This document shows, one piece after another, positions 35,101 to 44,643 of a DNA stretch of 64,000 nt. Source of the stretch: Ustilago trichophora (taxonomy: Eukaryota > Basidiomycota > Ustilaginomycetes > Ustilaginales > Ustilaginaceae); the NCBI GenBank assembly GCA_900323505.1, contig OOIN01000047.1:636340-700339 (forward strand). Direction: 5' to 3'. The notes beneath the pieces are model-generated. The model searched no databases, was not told the origin of the DNA, and saw nothing but the letters and a program-made list of their open reading frames with translations. Made by a program: the position numbers and the translations under genes. The stretch's first letter is position 1. Each line of letters starts with the position of its first letter.

Positions 35101-35874
35101 CTGAGATGCCAGCATGTAAGGCGTGTTGGACGAAGTGATCCAGCACTGAAGCGCCTGTTCGGCTGCCCCTTCGTAGACTCGAATAAGACCGTCGTTAAGA
35201 AAGATACGATCGATGGCGGTGGTGATGCGCATGGTGGACGACATGGGAGAGATGTTGGCAACGTTTTTGTATGCGGCAGCAGCAGCTGCCATGGTCACGG
35301 CTTGCACGAACGAAGGGTCGGAGGATGCACGTGGATCAATGTCAGATCGAGATCCTGCCAACGACCATTGCGCTCTGGCGTCGTGTGCAGCGACTGGACT
35401 TGTGCCGGTGTTGATGTCGGTGGATGTTGTTGTTGTGGTTTTGACCAGATTAGTAGATGCAGCAGCCAAAGTGGTGGCGCTCGTCGTAGATTGACGATGG
35501 TACCGAGGAGTTGTGCGGTTCTCTAGTGAAGCAGCGTCAGAGTTGTGATTGGCATCCTCGTGCTGCGGAGAGATCGGCAGCATAACGACACCGCCAGCTT
35601 TCAAGTCGTCCTGGATCGCAGAAGAAGAGGTACTGGGAACACCGCCGAGGATGGACAGGACGTACTGGAACGAGCAAGTTTTCCCCTTTTTGCGACAGTT
35701 GGAGCAAGCGACTTTATTGTTGATGGCCTCTGCTACCGATTCGTATTCGGCATTACAGGCACGCTTGCCCACGCGGCAACGATCGCATGATCGGTACTGA
35801 CGACGTCGAGAGTCCTTTGCGCTTGTCGAAGCCATGGTTATGGAAGCTACCGCCATGGACGAATCCGACTTCAT
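32134..35874 (-). CDS. Zn2Cys6 fungal-type transcription factor
   Basis: A 1,246-residue nuclear regulator from one exon. The binuclear zinc cluster lies at residues 30-67: CDRCRVGKRAC, then a 16-residue loop, then CSNCRKKGKTC. The six Cys at 30, 33, 40, 57, 60 and 67 have CX2CX6CX16CX2CX6C spacing. The loop is longer than the usual 5-12 residues of the Gal4 class. The centre (roughly 200-800) is helical and resembles the fungal-specific regulatory domain of this class, for example WITSSNTPYMLASQDPG and WRICELDRGARRLLGHA. The C-terminus is Ser-, Asp- and Gln-rich and may be an activation region. No metabolic gene cluster surrounds it, so its target is not suggested by context. Confidence 0.92.
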   Translation of the reverse strand: MKSDSSMAVASITMASTSAKDSRRRQYRSCDRCRVGKRACNAEYESVAEAINNKVACSNCRKKGKTCSFQYVLSILGGVPSTSSSAIQDDLKAGGVVMLPISPQHEDANHNSDAASLENRTTPRYHRQSTTSATTLAAASTNLVKTTTTTSTDINTGTSPVAAHDARAQWSLAGSRSDIDPRASSDPSFVQAVTMAAAAAAYKNVANISPMSSTMRITTAIDRIFLNDGLIRVYEGAAEQALQCWITSSNTPYMLASQDPGASQQLVYWRICELDRGARRLLGHATGKASREREIMDAFHSVVLAFAAQWSPHWISGLADKAQLSTGTVTGCGLNKTSENKVRLALWQRARNKLQKVANVASFRVIFALVLFAWTEKPREVVDRATATNDADIDLNSENCALDTSAWQSPAEGSTFLLVAAMRKLLSIKFKIEGKKRRGITPWNAPNGKVQDGTSTSGASAAGISQRSSVSSALGGDACSSSGPAAGEDDDEANERLTMARKIQSDLESKAPIASSHGDGGENAAVRNVANAAEVSRMEGTYHMLYWLCVVIDTETSVLRKHPPVVCDEDSEVIASFHGDFANNESSQPTEPAADATGQKGIWDDYIINVSKRKQQTEFASSWPCDEKKAAATLAFSTPVKVVMFRQISRLQMSFWRRASTQAVEQHIRSGLSIIYHWNQIYGRLIDSCRESHASLPASIQSWYVLLAFPWYLAILLFVEMVQTVDMAGASDKQARFERARSGIFPRLRDRACSDLALLIAAIRSTSFNHLEPRFQYVRDSGGNLLLTEPWSEILVHSITAVVKTEVKLHEGFCSLFKWRELEESHSRIELCLWALEQLSDRSPSAYMAHQQLEKLTSARKQGHFAFQQIPMASPPLHREATGAAARQWVGGPSPESDGDSNRASCGFDTSIVEDGGDASALGFGEPSVVGGGNDSSESAFDTYFATNASSMHANSTRIGSSRDQVEQQLMGSPSEKDYLQLLQMLEQAEPTQIGHAHTSTLSSSLNNASAADGVAEQISIEPLSILETLAQLTNQPVRDLLSLSSDASSSSVSTAISLESADWNLGFSLASTAIGQVASDDMAVMPTQQPRDAGRSSSSAATSVASCSDSDSEDDHHHHLAAISRANKKAKHMHQSSSSSGTLNMVSSTSSLQSVNKLSFTSANFTLPHRQHPVSSTTALSTKFMSVPLQSIAQREHDDLYGDDDDDDLISFRDNLKRKRDHDDTPASTETPSPHASSLDPISVT

Positions 35875-37239
35875 TGTGACTGGACTAGGGAACGCACCAA
35901 TTTGAACACTGAGGTGTGTACCAGGTTTCGTGTTGGGCGAGAGTAAATGGGAGACAATCTGGAGGATGCTGGCGTCGATGTGACAATTGGTATAGGTGGT
36001 ACAGATGCACGTTCAGATGGGGGTCACAGAAGGACGATGGTGGGTAAGCAAAGAGGATTCAGGAAAGGACAATGGACACGAGGTAAGAGCAGGACGAGGC
36101 GATGAACCCTTGCGGGTATGTCAACAAGGCAGTAACTGCTGGGCTCTGTACCTGGAAACCCTCGACAAGAAGGGGCGAGTTTGCAGCCGTACGCTAGTTG
36201 TGCATTTGACCACTTGTGAAGGGCATGTGTTTTTACAAGGAGCATCACCTTGGAGGCGGAAGAGATGCAGAGCTGGGGGAAATGATGCAGGATGCGGGAG
36301 GCGAAGCAAAGCAAAGCGCGACAGAATGTGGGGAAATGTATGTTTCGAGGACGGCGAAGAAAGGTGCCGACCACCGACGGACCCAACAGAACAAAGGCAT
36401 ACGAGACGGAGAGAAGGCGGGGGAGCAGTTTCGACTGTAACCAACATAGTGCGGAGTTGACAGCTCTTTTGGATCGGTCAGGAACAGAGAGAGAGGGACA
36501 ATGAAGAGCTGAGCTGAGCTTGAATGAGACCCTGACTTGAATGGGCACGTCGGTATTGCAAAAAGCAAGTCAAGCTTGGCGGTACCCACATCACACTGCT
36601 GTAAATGGTTCTGACAAGACACGGAAAGGGCATTGATGTGCATTTGTGGGGAAGGGATGGAGAGAAGCAATGAGTGCGGAGGGGAAGCGCAGACTTTTGG
36701 GAGCACCAACTAACTAGTCAATAAGTCAGCTGCCGCTGTTCCTGACACATAAAGGATCGCAGACGCCTGGGCCCTTGCGCGTTGCGTGTACAACTTTGTA
36801 ACCAACGACAACCTGAGACCGCAGAATACACCAGTGCGGGCCACGATCAGGCCGAGTAAGAGTCAAGAGTCAAGACTCAAGCATCATGGATGGATGGACA
36901 GACAGAGTCGAAACTGAAACTGTCGACTGTAATGGCTTGGCCACGGGCTGAATCTCGGTTGACCGGCCGATTCGCCGGTTGCCCGACCCGACCTTGACGC
37001 CAAGGGTTTGCGGCCGAAAGAAGCTTCTTCTAAGAGCGTGTAAAAACCAAAACCCGGAAAATGGAAATTTCGGAAATCGGAAAAAAGAGTTGAGAGAGGC
37101 GAATTCTTTTTTGCAAGAAGACAAACCCTCGGTTCACAAGGTACGCTTCTCAACATCACCACCTCATTCCGCGCTCTACACTGTCAGACAATCTCTCTTC
37201 TCACGTCCGCGCACTCTACTAATCCAGAAATCAGCAGCC
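35875..37239. other. Divergent intergenic region between the Zn2Cys6 factor and LCP5
   Basis: 1.4 kb containing both promoters. No recognisable gene. The frame upstream of LCP5 is open back to about 36979, but the Kozak-like ATG at 37240 is the better start. Confidence 0.5.
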
Positions 37240-37514
37240 ATGGCAGCCACTGCCACAGCCGTATCTGCGGTAGCTCCAACCGATCTCACAAAGCTCTTTG
37301 CCACCATTCAAAACTCGGTCTCTGCTCTCAGCACGTCAGTACAAGCATTCGACAAGGACGTTTCCGATGCGGTATCGAGTATCCCGATCGACAACCCTTT
37401 TGCATACCCCGACGGCATTTCGCTCCTGACCGTCAAAAACGATGCCATGCTCGACTACCTTCACCACATTGTAGCGGTTTGCATCACCAAGATCTCGGGT
37501 CGATCGCTCGCCGC

Positions 37515-37548
<34 letters not shown>

Positions 37549-38526
37549 TCCCGGGGATCTGCAGACCTCATTCAGAATCTTGTCAAGCTGCGGCTCATGC
37601 TCGAGAAGCTTCGTCCGCTCGAGAATCGTCTCAAATACCAGGTGGACAAGCTCCTCCGTGCTGCTGCCGATGCAGACAAGGAGGCTCTCCTCGGTCGCGA
37701 CAATCCCGCCAAGTCCAACAAGAGCAAGGTCACGAGCAACACAGAGGCCGATGGTAGCGACGACGATGTCAGCGATGGCGATCTCGCCTTCCGTCCCAAT
37801 CCTTCTGCCTTCATGCAAGACAAGGCGCGCACGCTTGTCAGACCATCCAAATCCCACAATGACAGGACAAGGTCTAGGCGCGACTCTTCATCCGAACCCG
37901 AATCGGACGACCAACAAGGTGGCAAGACGGCTGTATATCGCCCACCCAAGCTCGTTCCCATGTCGTACGACCCCGACGCACGAAGCAGCAACAAGCGCGA
38001 AAAGGCTTCCTCGATCACGCGCAATTCCGCCCTCCTTTCCGATCTCACAGCAGGCATGTCGTCCAACCCTTACGAAGCCTCTTCCGCCGGTGTCGGCGTG
38101 GGTGGACGTGGTCGTCTTGCCTCCAACACCTCGTCCCGTGCCAAAGCCTTGGCTCGCATGGAAGAATTCGAGGAAGAAAACTTCACGCGTCTTGTCATGT
38201 CCAAGAAGGACGCACGCAAGCGCAGACGCGACGAGGCCGACGTTGCTCTCGGTGGCGCCGGTCTCAGTTCCGGTCGCGACGGCAGGAGAAGAATCGGCGG
38301 TGGTATGGAGGAGGAATTCGGAGATTTGCTCAGAGGCGCCGGTCTCGACGGCAGAAATGGCAAAAAGGCCAAAAAGGCCCAGCATGCCTACGACGCTCTC
38401 AGAGCATCCAGCAAGGCTGGTACCACTTTGCAGAGATCCAAAACCCATTCCCGAGCTGCACCCTCGGCGGGCGCAAGCAAGAGCAACAAGTTCAAGAACC
38501 AGGTCAACCGTTCGGCTCGCAGATAG
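37240..38526 (+). CDS. LCP5: Lcp5/neuroguidin family SSU-processome protein
   Basis: A 428-residue nucleolar protein of the Sas10/Utp3/C1D superfamily, part of the U3 snoRNP/SSU processome for 18S rRNA maturation. The start at 37240 (GCCATGGC context) gives MAATATAV; the frame is open further upstream but without family similarity. The N-terminal domain has the hallmark LVKLRLMLEKLRPLENRL followed by KYQVDKLLRAA. The central motif FRPNPSAFM and then YRPPKLVPMSYD are typical of Lcp5/neuroguidin. The C-terminus is Gly/Arg/Lys-rich, with the conserved-looking EEFEEENFTRLVMSKKDARK. A Ser run at about 90-102 comes from a CAG/AGC microsatellite (37518-37548). It is convergent with MRS6, 138 bases away. 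Confidence 0.92.
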
Positions 38527-38664
38527 TCATCACTCGTCTTATGTACGGCAGCATCTACATGCACATATTGCACTGCAATTCAGTCTGCACATAACCTCTA
38601 TGCGCACTTGGCCTGTAATGCCCTCGTTCTGTCATGTCTAGTCAGATACAAGCGGTTCCGGCCA

Positions 38665-40683
38665 CTATTGATCCGCTTCGTCGTCATCATCATCGTCGTT
38701 TGTGTCTGAATTCGAGTCAAAGAATCCCACCAGCACCGCCTCATCTGGTCTGGTTTCGTCTTGCTCTTCCTGCTGCTGCTCCCTTGTGACACCGTCGTCA
38801 GTGCTTCTTCCGCCACGACCTTGGAATTCGGACGGATCCCTTCCCTTTCTTCGCTTCCTGTTGCGCTTTTGTTGCTCTACAGTCCGCTTGACCCATTCCA
38901 CCTTTTCCTCGTGTGTATTGCCGTGATCTAGAGAGGACACCCGAGATGCAACAATGTCGTAGTAGACCTTCTCTGCTAGGTGGACAGCAGCATCGGTAAG
39001 ACCCGAGATCGAAGTCACTGGTTGGCTGTTGCAACAATCTTGCGCGGTCAATGGCGGTGGGAAAGGGATGCCGGCTAAATTGGAATGTGACGCGTCAGCA
39101 GTCAATAAAGGAACGTCTTGACGGTACGTCATCTGAAGCAGTGGCAGAACTGTGTCAGTCGGCGAATCAGACTCGCTAGTCAAGGCGATGACTTGGTCGA
39201 TGACAGGCTGGAGAGTTTCGAGAGCTGATCGTACCGTGTCTGCATCGGATGCCTCGGTCAGCACATAATAGACATCTGTACATACGAAAGAAAATGAAGA
39301 AGTAGCAACGTCTGGTCAGCACCATGCTTTCCAAGGATCAGGAGAGAAAGGAGAGGCGGCAGGTAACTTACACTGGCCTTTGGGGCACGAGAATGTGCCT
39401 TCGCCCATCATGAGTACGGTGACTGTGTTTGCGTTGCCGCCCACGGAACCCGGTGGAAAGACAACGAGCCCAGTTTCAGGAGGATGCTCGGGTGCTTTGT
39501 GAGTGTCGGCAGTAGCATCGCCGTTGCTCGAGTCATTCGTGGACGCCTCGATGCTGGTTGGTGCAGCAAATTGGATCGGTCGATCGAGGACAAGAATGGC
39601 TCTGTGTAGTACGATCATTTCCGCTTCTGAAGCTGGTGTCTGGCTTTGATCGACGCTGTAAAGGCCCAGATCCTGCAAGGTCTCTTGACTCGACACGATA
39701 TAGTCGGCTGTGATGGGTGTGTCAATGCCATCCACCTCAAACTTCCAATTAGGCCCTTTGTTGTGCTTCTTAGCCGACCTGATTCGGTGAGCAAGTATGA
39801 ACATGCCTCCCTTGACTGCCGATGCACGGCAGTAGCCTTGGGCCAACTCTCCGGCGCCTCCATACTGCCCGACCAGATACGCCGAATTGCCATACCTGCC
39901 CACACTTTGCATATGACTTTTGGCTCTCGCCATGGCCACCTCTGTCGTCTCACGCGGTGTTGCACACAGGCAGACACCGTACGCCACCGCATCGACGAGA
40001 TCGGGCGGCATGTTGTGGACCTCGGCCAAGTACTCGACAAAAGGTTTTTGCGCCAAGTCCGGGTGCTCCGCGAGATTCGACTGCCAGTCTTGAGTGGCAA
40101 TGTACATGAGAAGCTTCATGAGTTTGCGTTTGGCGATCAAGGAGAGTGTCTTTGTCTTGAAAATGTCCTCCTTGCTCGCAGGGACACTGGTCAAGGCCAT
40201 CCTGCCAGCATTCTGGGTCGAGGCTGATGCAACGCATGTTCGCTCAAGCAAGCGGAAAGTGGCGTATGAAGAGACCTTGGAGCTGATCAAACAGTCGATG
40301 GATGGACCTGTTGCCGGCAGCAAAGTCGGTGCCAGCGAGATGGCGTAGTGTCGATCCAAAGAAGCTAGCGATTCGGGCAATCGGCAAGATTCGCCTTGAT
40401 TTTGCTCGTCCGATGTGCTGTTGAAAGCTGGAAAGCAGAGCTCCACATGACTTAAGCGCTGCTTGTTCTGCTGCGAGCCACCCAGCGAATCATGATGCTT
40501 GAGGCTCTCGGACCACTTGGCCAGTTCCGAGAGGGTTAAGCTGGCCCACTGATCGGCGTAGTAATCGTTCTTGTCAATGTGGATCACCGACAAGCCAGCT
40601 GAGGCAAGTGCTGCTGACAAAATGCTTTGGGTGAGGCCTGTGCTGAAGATGGCCACATCGTAATGAGTCTGATCCAGAGACAT
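38665..40683 (-). CDS. MRS6: Rab escort protein (REP / Mrs6)
   Basis: Component A of Rab geranylgeranyltransferase; it presents new Rab GTPases for prenylation. Two exons (40683-39372 and 39275-38665) joined by GTAAGT/ACAG give 640 residues. The GDI/REP N-terminus is clear: DVAIFSTGLTQSILSAALA, then SVIHIDKNDYYADQWASL. The Rab-binding platform motif is YGGAGELAQGYCRASAVKGG. The C-terminus is acidic and Lys/Arg-rich, unlike the shorter GDI proteins, and total length fits REP (yeast Mrs6 is about 600) rather than GDI (about 450). It is divergent from AFG2 across 246 bases. Confidence 0.93.
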
Positions 40684-40929
40684 GGTCGCCCCGCGTCGTG
40701 CTCGAGTCAATATGTAGGAACCAAGCCACAGTACGTTGTTGTGTCTGTGTCTGTGTCTGTGATGCTCAAGGGCAACAAAGAACAAGAAAGGGTCCAATGC
40801 GTGAAACCTTCAACTCCGATTCCCGAGAATGCGCGTTTGGAATGTTTTCTTCTTGTTGTTCCCGTGTCTCTTCTCCTTTCAAACCGATACATACAATCTG
40901 TCAGATCGTTCAAGCTTTGACTCGTCAAG
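40684..40929. promoter_or_regulatory. Compact bidirectional promoter of MRS6 and AFG2
   Basis: 246 bases separate the two divergent start codons, so both promoters must lie here or within the genes. It holds a short GTGTCT repeat (40740-40760). No core element identified. Confidence 0.5.
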
Positions 40930-43533
40930 ATGAGCTCCACATCAGCATCTCAGACAGCGCCAGAGCCGCAGCAGGCCGGACTGGCCTCTGTTAAAGCTCG
41001 TGTCGTGGATGCGGGCACAGCTGCAAGCAGCTCTTCACGCAGCAAGGTGCTGCTTCCCGTCGACACTATTCGCTCCCTCAAGCTCCAGACGGGCGACGCA
41101 GTGCTTGTCACCACTCAACAGTCGGAAAATGTAGACTTTATCGTCGGTACCGTCTGGCCTTCTTTCGTTTTGGAAGCTGGAACCGTTCGCCTGCCCATCG
41201 CCGCTCAGCTGTCGACCAGCCTGCAGTCCGGCCACGTTGTGTCTGTCCTTGCTCTCCAGTCAACTCAGTCCAAGGCCGCACTCAGCAAACCCCCAACAGC
41301 AGCATCTGTCCAAATCTCTGTCTCAATCGAGCAGCCGGCTACCTCAGCTGCTTTTGCCAAGCTGGGCAAGTCCGATCGCCAGATGCTCGCCATTCACGCC
41401 AAGGAGTGCCTTTCCGATCTCGAATGCGTCCACCTGGGCCAACAGCTTTCAATCAGCTTCCAAGGCAATGTCTTTCACATTGTCATCTCCGCTCTGATCG
41501 ACGTCAATGGGCAGCAAGGATGGAGCGTCTCACCATCCGCATCACCAACTTGCCAGAGTTCCTCGACTGGCGCATCAACACACGTGTGTTTGGTCAGTCG
41601 CACTACAGAAGTTAGCATTGCGACATCTGAATCTTCGAAGCAAAGCATCAAGAAGGGCGACGCGGCTCTTATCACTGATGCCCCCACACAAGACCCCTAC
41701 TCAAAGCTTGGAGGTCTGGACCATCAGATCGCTGAAATCAAGACTCTCATCGAGATGCCGCTCATGTCTCCGGAAATCTTCATACAGTACGGTCTCAAAC
41801 CACCTAAAGGAGTCCTTCTGTACGGCCCGCCTGGAACTGGAAAGACATCGCTGGCGCGAGCCGTAGCTGCTGCCACCGGATCCTCCTATCTCACAATCAA
41901 CGGCCCAGAGCTCTCGTCCGCCTTCCATGGAGAGACCGAGTCCAAGCTCCGCAACATCTTCAAGGAGGCCAGACGCAAGAGCCCTTGTATCATCATCATT
42001 GACGAGATTGATGCTCTAGCACCCAGGAGAGAAGGCGGAACTGGCGAGGGCGCCAATGCTGATGGCGCTGGTGAGGTGGAACGTAGGGTAGTTGCCCAAC
42101 TGCTCACCCTGCTCGACGGCATGGAAGAGGCTGACGATGATCAAGATGGTGTCCAGCGAGATGATGCAGAACGGTTTGGCCAGGATGATGGCAATGATGT
42201 AGTAGCAAGGAGCAAGATCACAAAGGCACCTGCCCGTATTGTGATTCTCGCTGCAACCAATAGGCCCAATGCTATCGATCCAGCCCTGCGTCGTCCTGGT
42301 CGTCTTGACCGCGAGATCGAGATCGGCATTCCCACCGCAGCTGCTCGAGGCGATATCATCCGCACACTCATCCGACCTGTGCCGCATGATCTCACACCAG
42401 AGCAGATTAATGACCTTGCGAACCGCACGCACGGCTACGTCGGAGCAGATCTGTCAGCGCTGATCCGCGAAGCGGGAATGCGTGCCGTCCGTCGCACTTT
42501 TGCCCGACGTCAGTCTGCTCATGATGGCCTGGAAGCCCAAATTCAATCCATATCTCTCGAGTCGGTCGAACATCAGAACTCTGGAGAAGCGGCGCTCGAC
42601 AAAGTCAATGCTGGAGACTTGCAAGCGGCTCTTTCGCTGGTTCGACCTTCAGCCATGCGTGAGATCTTTCTCGAGCCACCCAAAGTGTTTTGGTCAGACA
42701 TCGCTGGGTCCTCAACTCCATCCACCGGTGGCTCTAATGCCCTGTCAACCAAGTCGGTTCAGGCGCAAGTGCGCGAACTTGTCGAATGGCCCATCAAGCA
42801 CGCTGCCACATTCTCGCGTCTTGGTGTCTCCCCGCCCCGGGGAGTCCTCCTCTACGGCCCTCCTGGCTGCTCTAAGACCCTTATCGCTCGCGCGCTCGCC
42901 ACAGAATCCGGTCTCAACTTCCTTGCTGTAAAGGGTCCCGAGCTTTACTCAAAGTATGTCGGCGAATCGGAACGTGCCATTCGCGACACCTTCAAGAAAG
43001 CTAGAGCCGCCTCACCCAGCATCATCTTCTTTGACGAGATCGATGCGCTGTCCAGCAGTCGCGATGGCGAATCTTCTAGTGGTGACGCGTTGAACAGTCG
43101 TATCATTGCTACTTTGCTCAACGAGATGGACGGGATCGAAGCCATGTCCGACGTCATCGTGATCGGTGCCACGAATAGGCCCCAGTCGCTCGACCCAGCG
43201 CTTTTGCGCCCCGGAAGATTCGACAGGCTCGTGTACGTGGGTCCCCCCGATCACGAAGCTCGTAAGCAGATCCTCCGCTCGAGAATGGCGAAAATGGCCG
43301 TCAAAGCGGACGCTGTTGATCTGGACAAGCTCGGACAGATGACTGATGGATGTTCGGGTGCCGAGGTTGTCTCGATCTGCCAAGAAGCCGGGTTGCTCGC
43401 AATGGACGAGGACATCAACTGCCAAGCTATCGAGCAACGGCACTTTGAAAGCGCGGCCTCTTCGGTCAAGCGACGGATTACTTCACTCATGATCATGCAG
43501 TACGAGAACTGGCGAGACACCCTGGTCGTATGA
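40930..43533 (+). CDS. AFG2: AAA+ ATPase Afg2/Drg1 (SPATA5 family)
   Basis: An 867-residue type II AAA+ ATPase with two ATPase modules. It releases shuttling factors such as Rlp24 from pre-60S ribosomes in the cytoplasm. After a ~250-residue N-domain, the first module has GPPGTGKTS (about 298) and IIIIDEIDALAPRRE (about 354). The second has GPPGCSKT (about 642) and IIFFDEIDALSSSRD (about 698). The Cys-Ser form of the second Walker A loop is characteristic of Afg2/SPATA5 and separates it from Cdc48. Arg-finger and sensor segments (ATNRPNAIDPALRRPGRLD and ATNRPQSLDPALLRPGRFD) are intact in both modules. Single exon. Confidence 0.95.
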   Translation: MSSTSASQTAPEPQQAGLASVKARVVDAGTAASSSSRSKVLLPVDTIRSLKLQTGDAVLVTTQQSENVDFIVGTVWPSFVLEAGTVRLPIAAQLSTSLQSGHVVSVLALQSTQSKAALSKPPTAASVQISVSIEQPATSAAFAKLGKSDRQMLAIHAKECLSDLECVHLGQQLSISFQGNVFHIVISALIDVNGQQGWSVSPSASPTCQSSSTGASTHVCLVSRTTEVSIATSESSKQSIKKGDAALITDAPTQDPYSKLGGLDHQIAEIKTLIEMPLMSPEIFIQYGLKPPKGVLLYGPPGTGKTSLARAVAAATGSSYLTINGPELSSAFHGETESKLRNIFKEARRKSPCIIIIDEIDALAPRREGGTGEGANADGAGEVERRVVAQLLTLLDGMEEADDDQDGVQRDDAERFGQDDGNDVVARSKITKAPARIVILAATNRPNAIDPALRRPGRLDREIEIGIPTAAARGDIIRTLIRPVPHDLTPEQINDLANRTHGYVGADLSALIREAGMRAVRRTFARRQSAHDGLEAQIQSISLESVEHQNSGEAALDKVNAGDLQAALSLVRPSAMREIFLEPPKVFWSDIAGSSTPSTGGSNALSTKSVQAQVRELVEWPIKHAATFSRLGVSPPRGVLLYGPPGCSKTLIARALATESGLNFLAVKGPELYSKYVGESERAIRDTFKKARAASPSIIFFDEIDALSSSRDGESSSGDALNSRIIATLLNEMDGIEAMSDVIVIGATNRPQSLDPALLRPGRFDRLVYVGPPDHEARKQILRSRMAKMAVKADAVDLDKLGQMTDGCSGAEVVSICQEAGLLAMDEDINCQAIEQRHFESAASSVKRRITSLMIMQYENWRDTLVV

Positions 43534-44047
43534 CCACAGCCTGATGACAGGCCGCTGCCCATCGACTGAATCAACACAGACCGAAACAGGTACGTGCGCG
43601 CCGAAGGTGTTCCAGTAAAACCGAGGACAGCACCAATGCTCGATATACTCAACACCCGTCACATGACTGGGGACACCACCTCAGCCGCATCGGTCGCCTC
43701 CTCGGGTGAAGCGAGAAACAAAGACAAGCTTTATTGCCACCTGCGATGCATATCAAGGCTGCCGAGCTGTGGCAGCAGCGCCTGAAGCCCATCGTACATG
43801 TGTCTAGCGCGTAGAATGGGGCCCCGGTACTAACCTCGCTACATAAACACGTCGTTGCCGCTCATGACACTCTTGTTGGTCCAGACAGGTGATACAGGCA
43901 GCCTCTTTGCTGTGCTACGGAACATTCTGCGAGACAACCAGGTGGAGTATACACGTCTCGAGCGACGTTGCAATATTTTGCGTGGCCTACCAAGAGGCAA
44001 GTGAGCATCTTGCGGGGATCACTAACCTTTTGAACACATACTGTACA

Positions 44048-44061
44048 GTACAGTACTGTAC
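44048..44061. repeat. 14-base perfect palindrome GTACAGTACTGTAC
   Basis: Lies in a longer run of overlapping CTGTACAG/CAGTACTG palindromes from 44039. The same letters rearranged (GTACTGTACAGTAC) form another 14-base palindrome at 27492-27505. It could be a protein-binding site or just a compositional habit of this genome. Confidence 0.85.
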
Positions 44062-44114
44062 GGTCAAAATTTAAGTGTCGTGTTGGCTTGGGGCAGGCGG
44101 AAGCAGCTGGCTCA

Positions 44115-44170
44115 CATTCATCACATGAAGCAGTTAAGAGATCATTCATCACATGAAGCAGTTAAGAGAT
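44115..44170. repeat. Exact 28-bp tandem duplication
   Basis: Copies at 44115-44142 and 44143-44170 are identical, which suggests a recent duplication. The unit begins CATTCATCACATG and ends TTAAGAGAT. Confidence 0.95.
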
Positions 44171-44643
44171 AGAAATCTTTGGTAACACTTTTGTCCGATC
44201 AACAGCATCAGATTGGCAAGAACAAAAGCCAATGACGAGGAACCAGGTGAAGGAAACATAAAAGAGGTGAAAAACAGTGGTTTAAAGTGGGACGAGGCCG
44301 CTCAAGCGACATTGAAACCTTTGGTCAACGGCTAGAATTGCATGGCGTCGTTATCTTGCTGCTGGTGCCGGTGCCGGTGCTGGTGTAGGTGCTGGTGGTG
44401 TGCTGGACCCAATGTATCCTTCATGCAACAACAGACTGTAACATTACGGGTGGTCTCACGCAACCGTAGCAGGGCTTCACATTGAGATGCACGCAGCACG
44501 CAGCAGCGTTCCAAGTCCAAGTTCCGAGTTCCACTGTAGTTCAGACATAGTGTATGCTCTCTTCCTCCACCTTGACCTTCTTGTCTTCCATCGCAAATTC
44601 GAAGCGTTATGACATAACCAAATAGCCTCCATGTCCACGCCTC

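Larger units (their letters stand above)
43534..44643. other. Intergenic region between AFG2 and the first NTPase gene
   Basis: 1.1 kb without a supported gene. It holds a perfect palindrome at 44048-44061 and an exact 28-base tandem duplication at 44115-44170. It marks the switch from conserved genes to the accessory block. Confidence 0.5.

Noticed and set aside
43862..44152. Cys-containing minus-strand open frame upstream of the NTPase gene
   Set aside because: Runs through the palindrome and the tandem duplication; no motif or conserved look.
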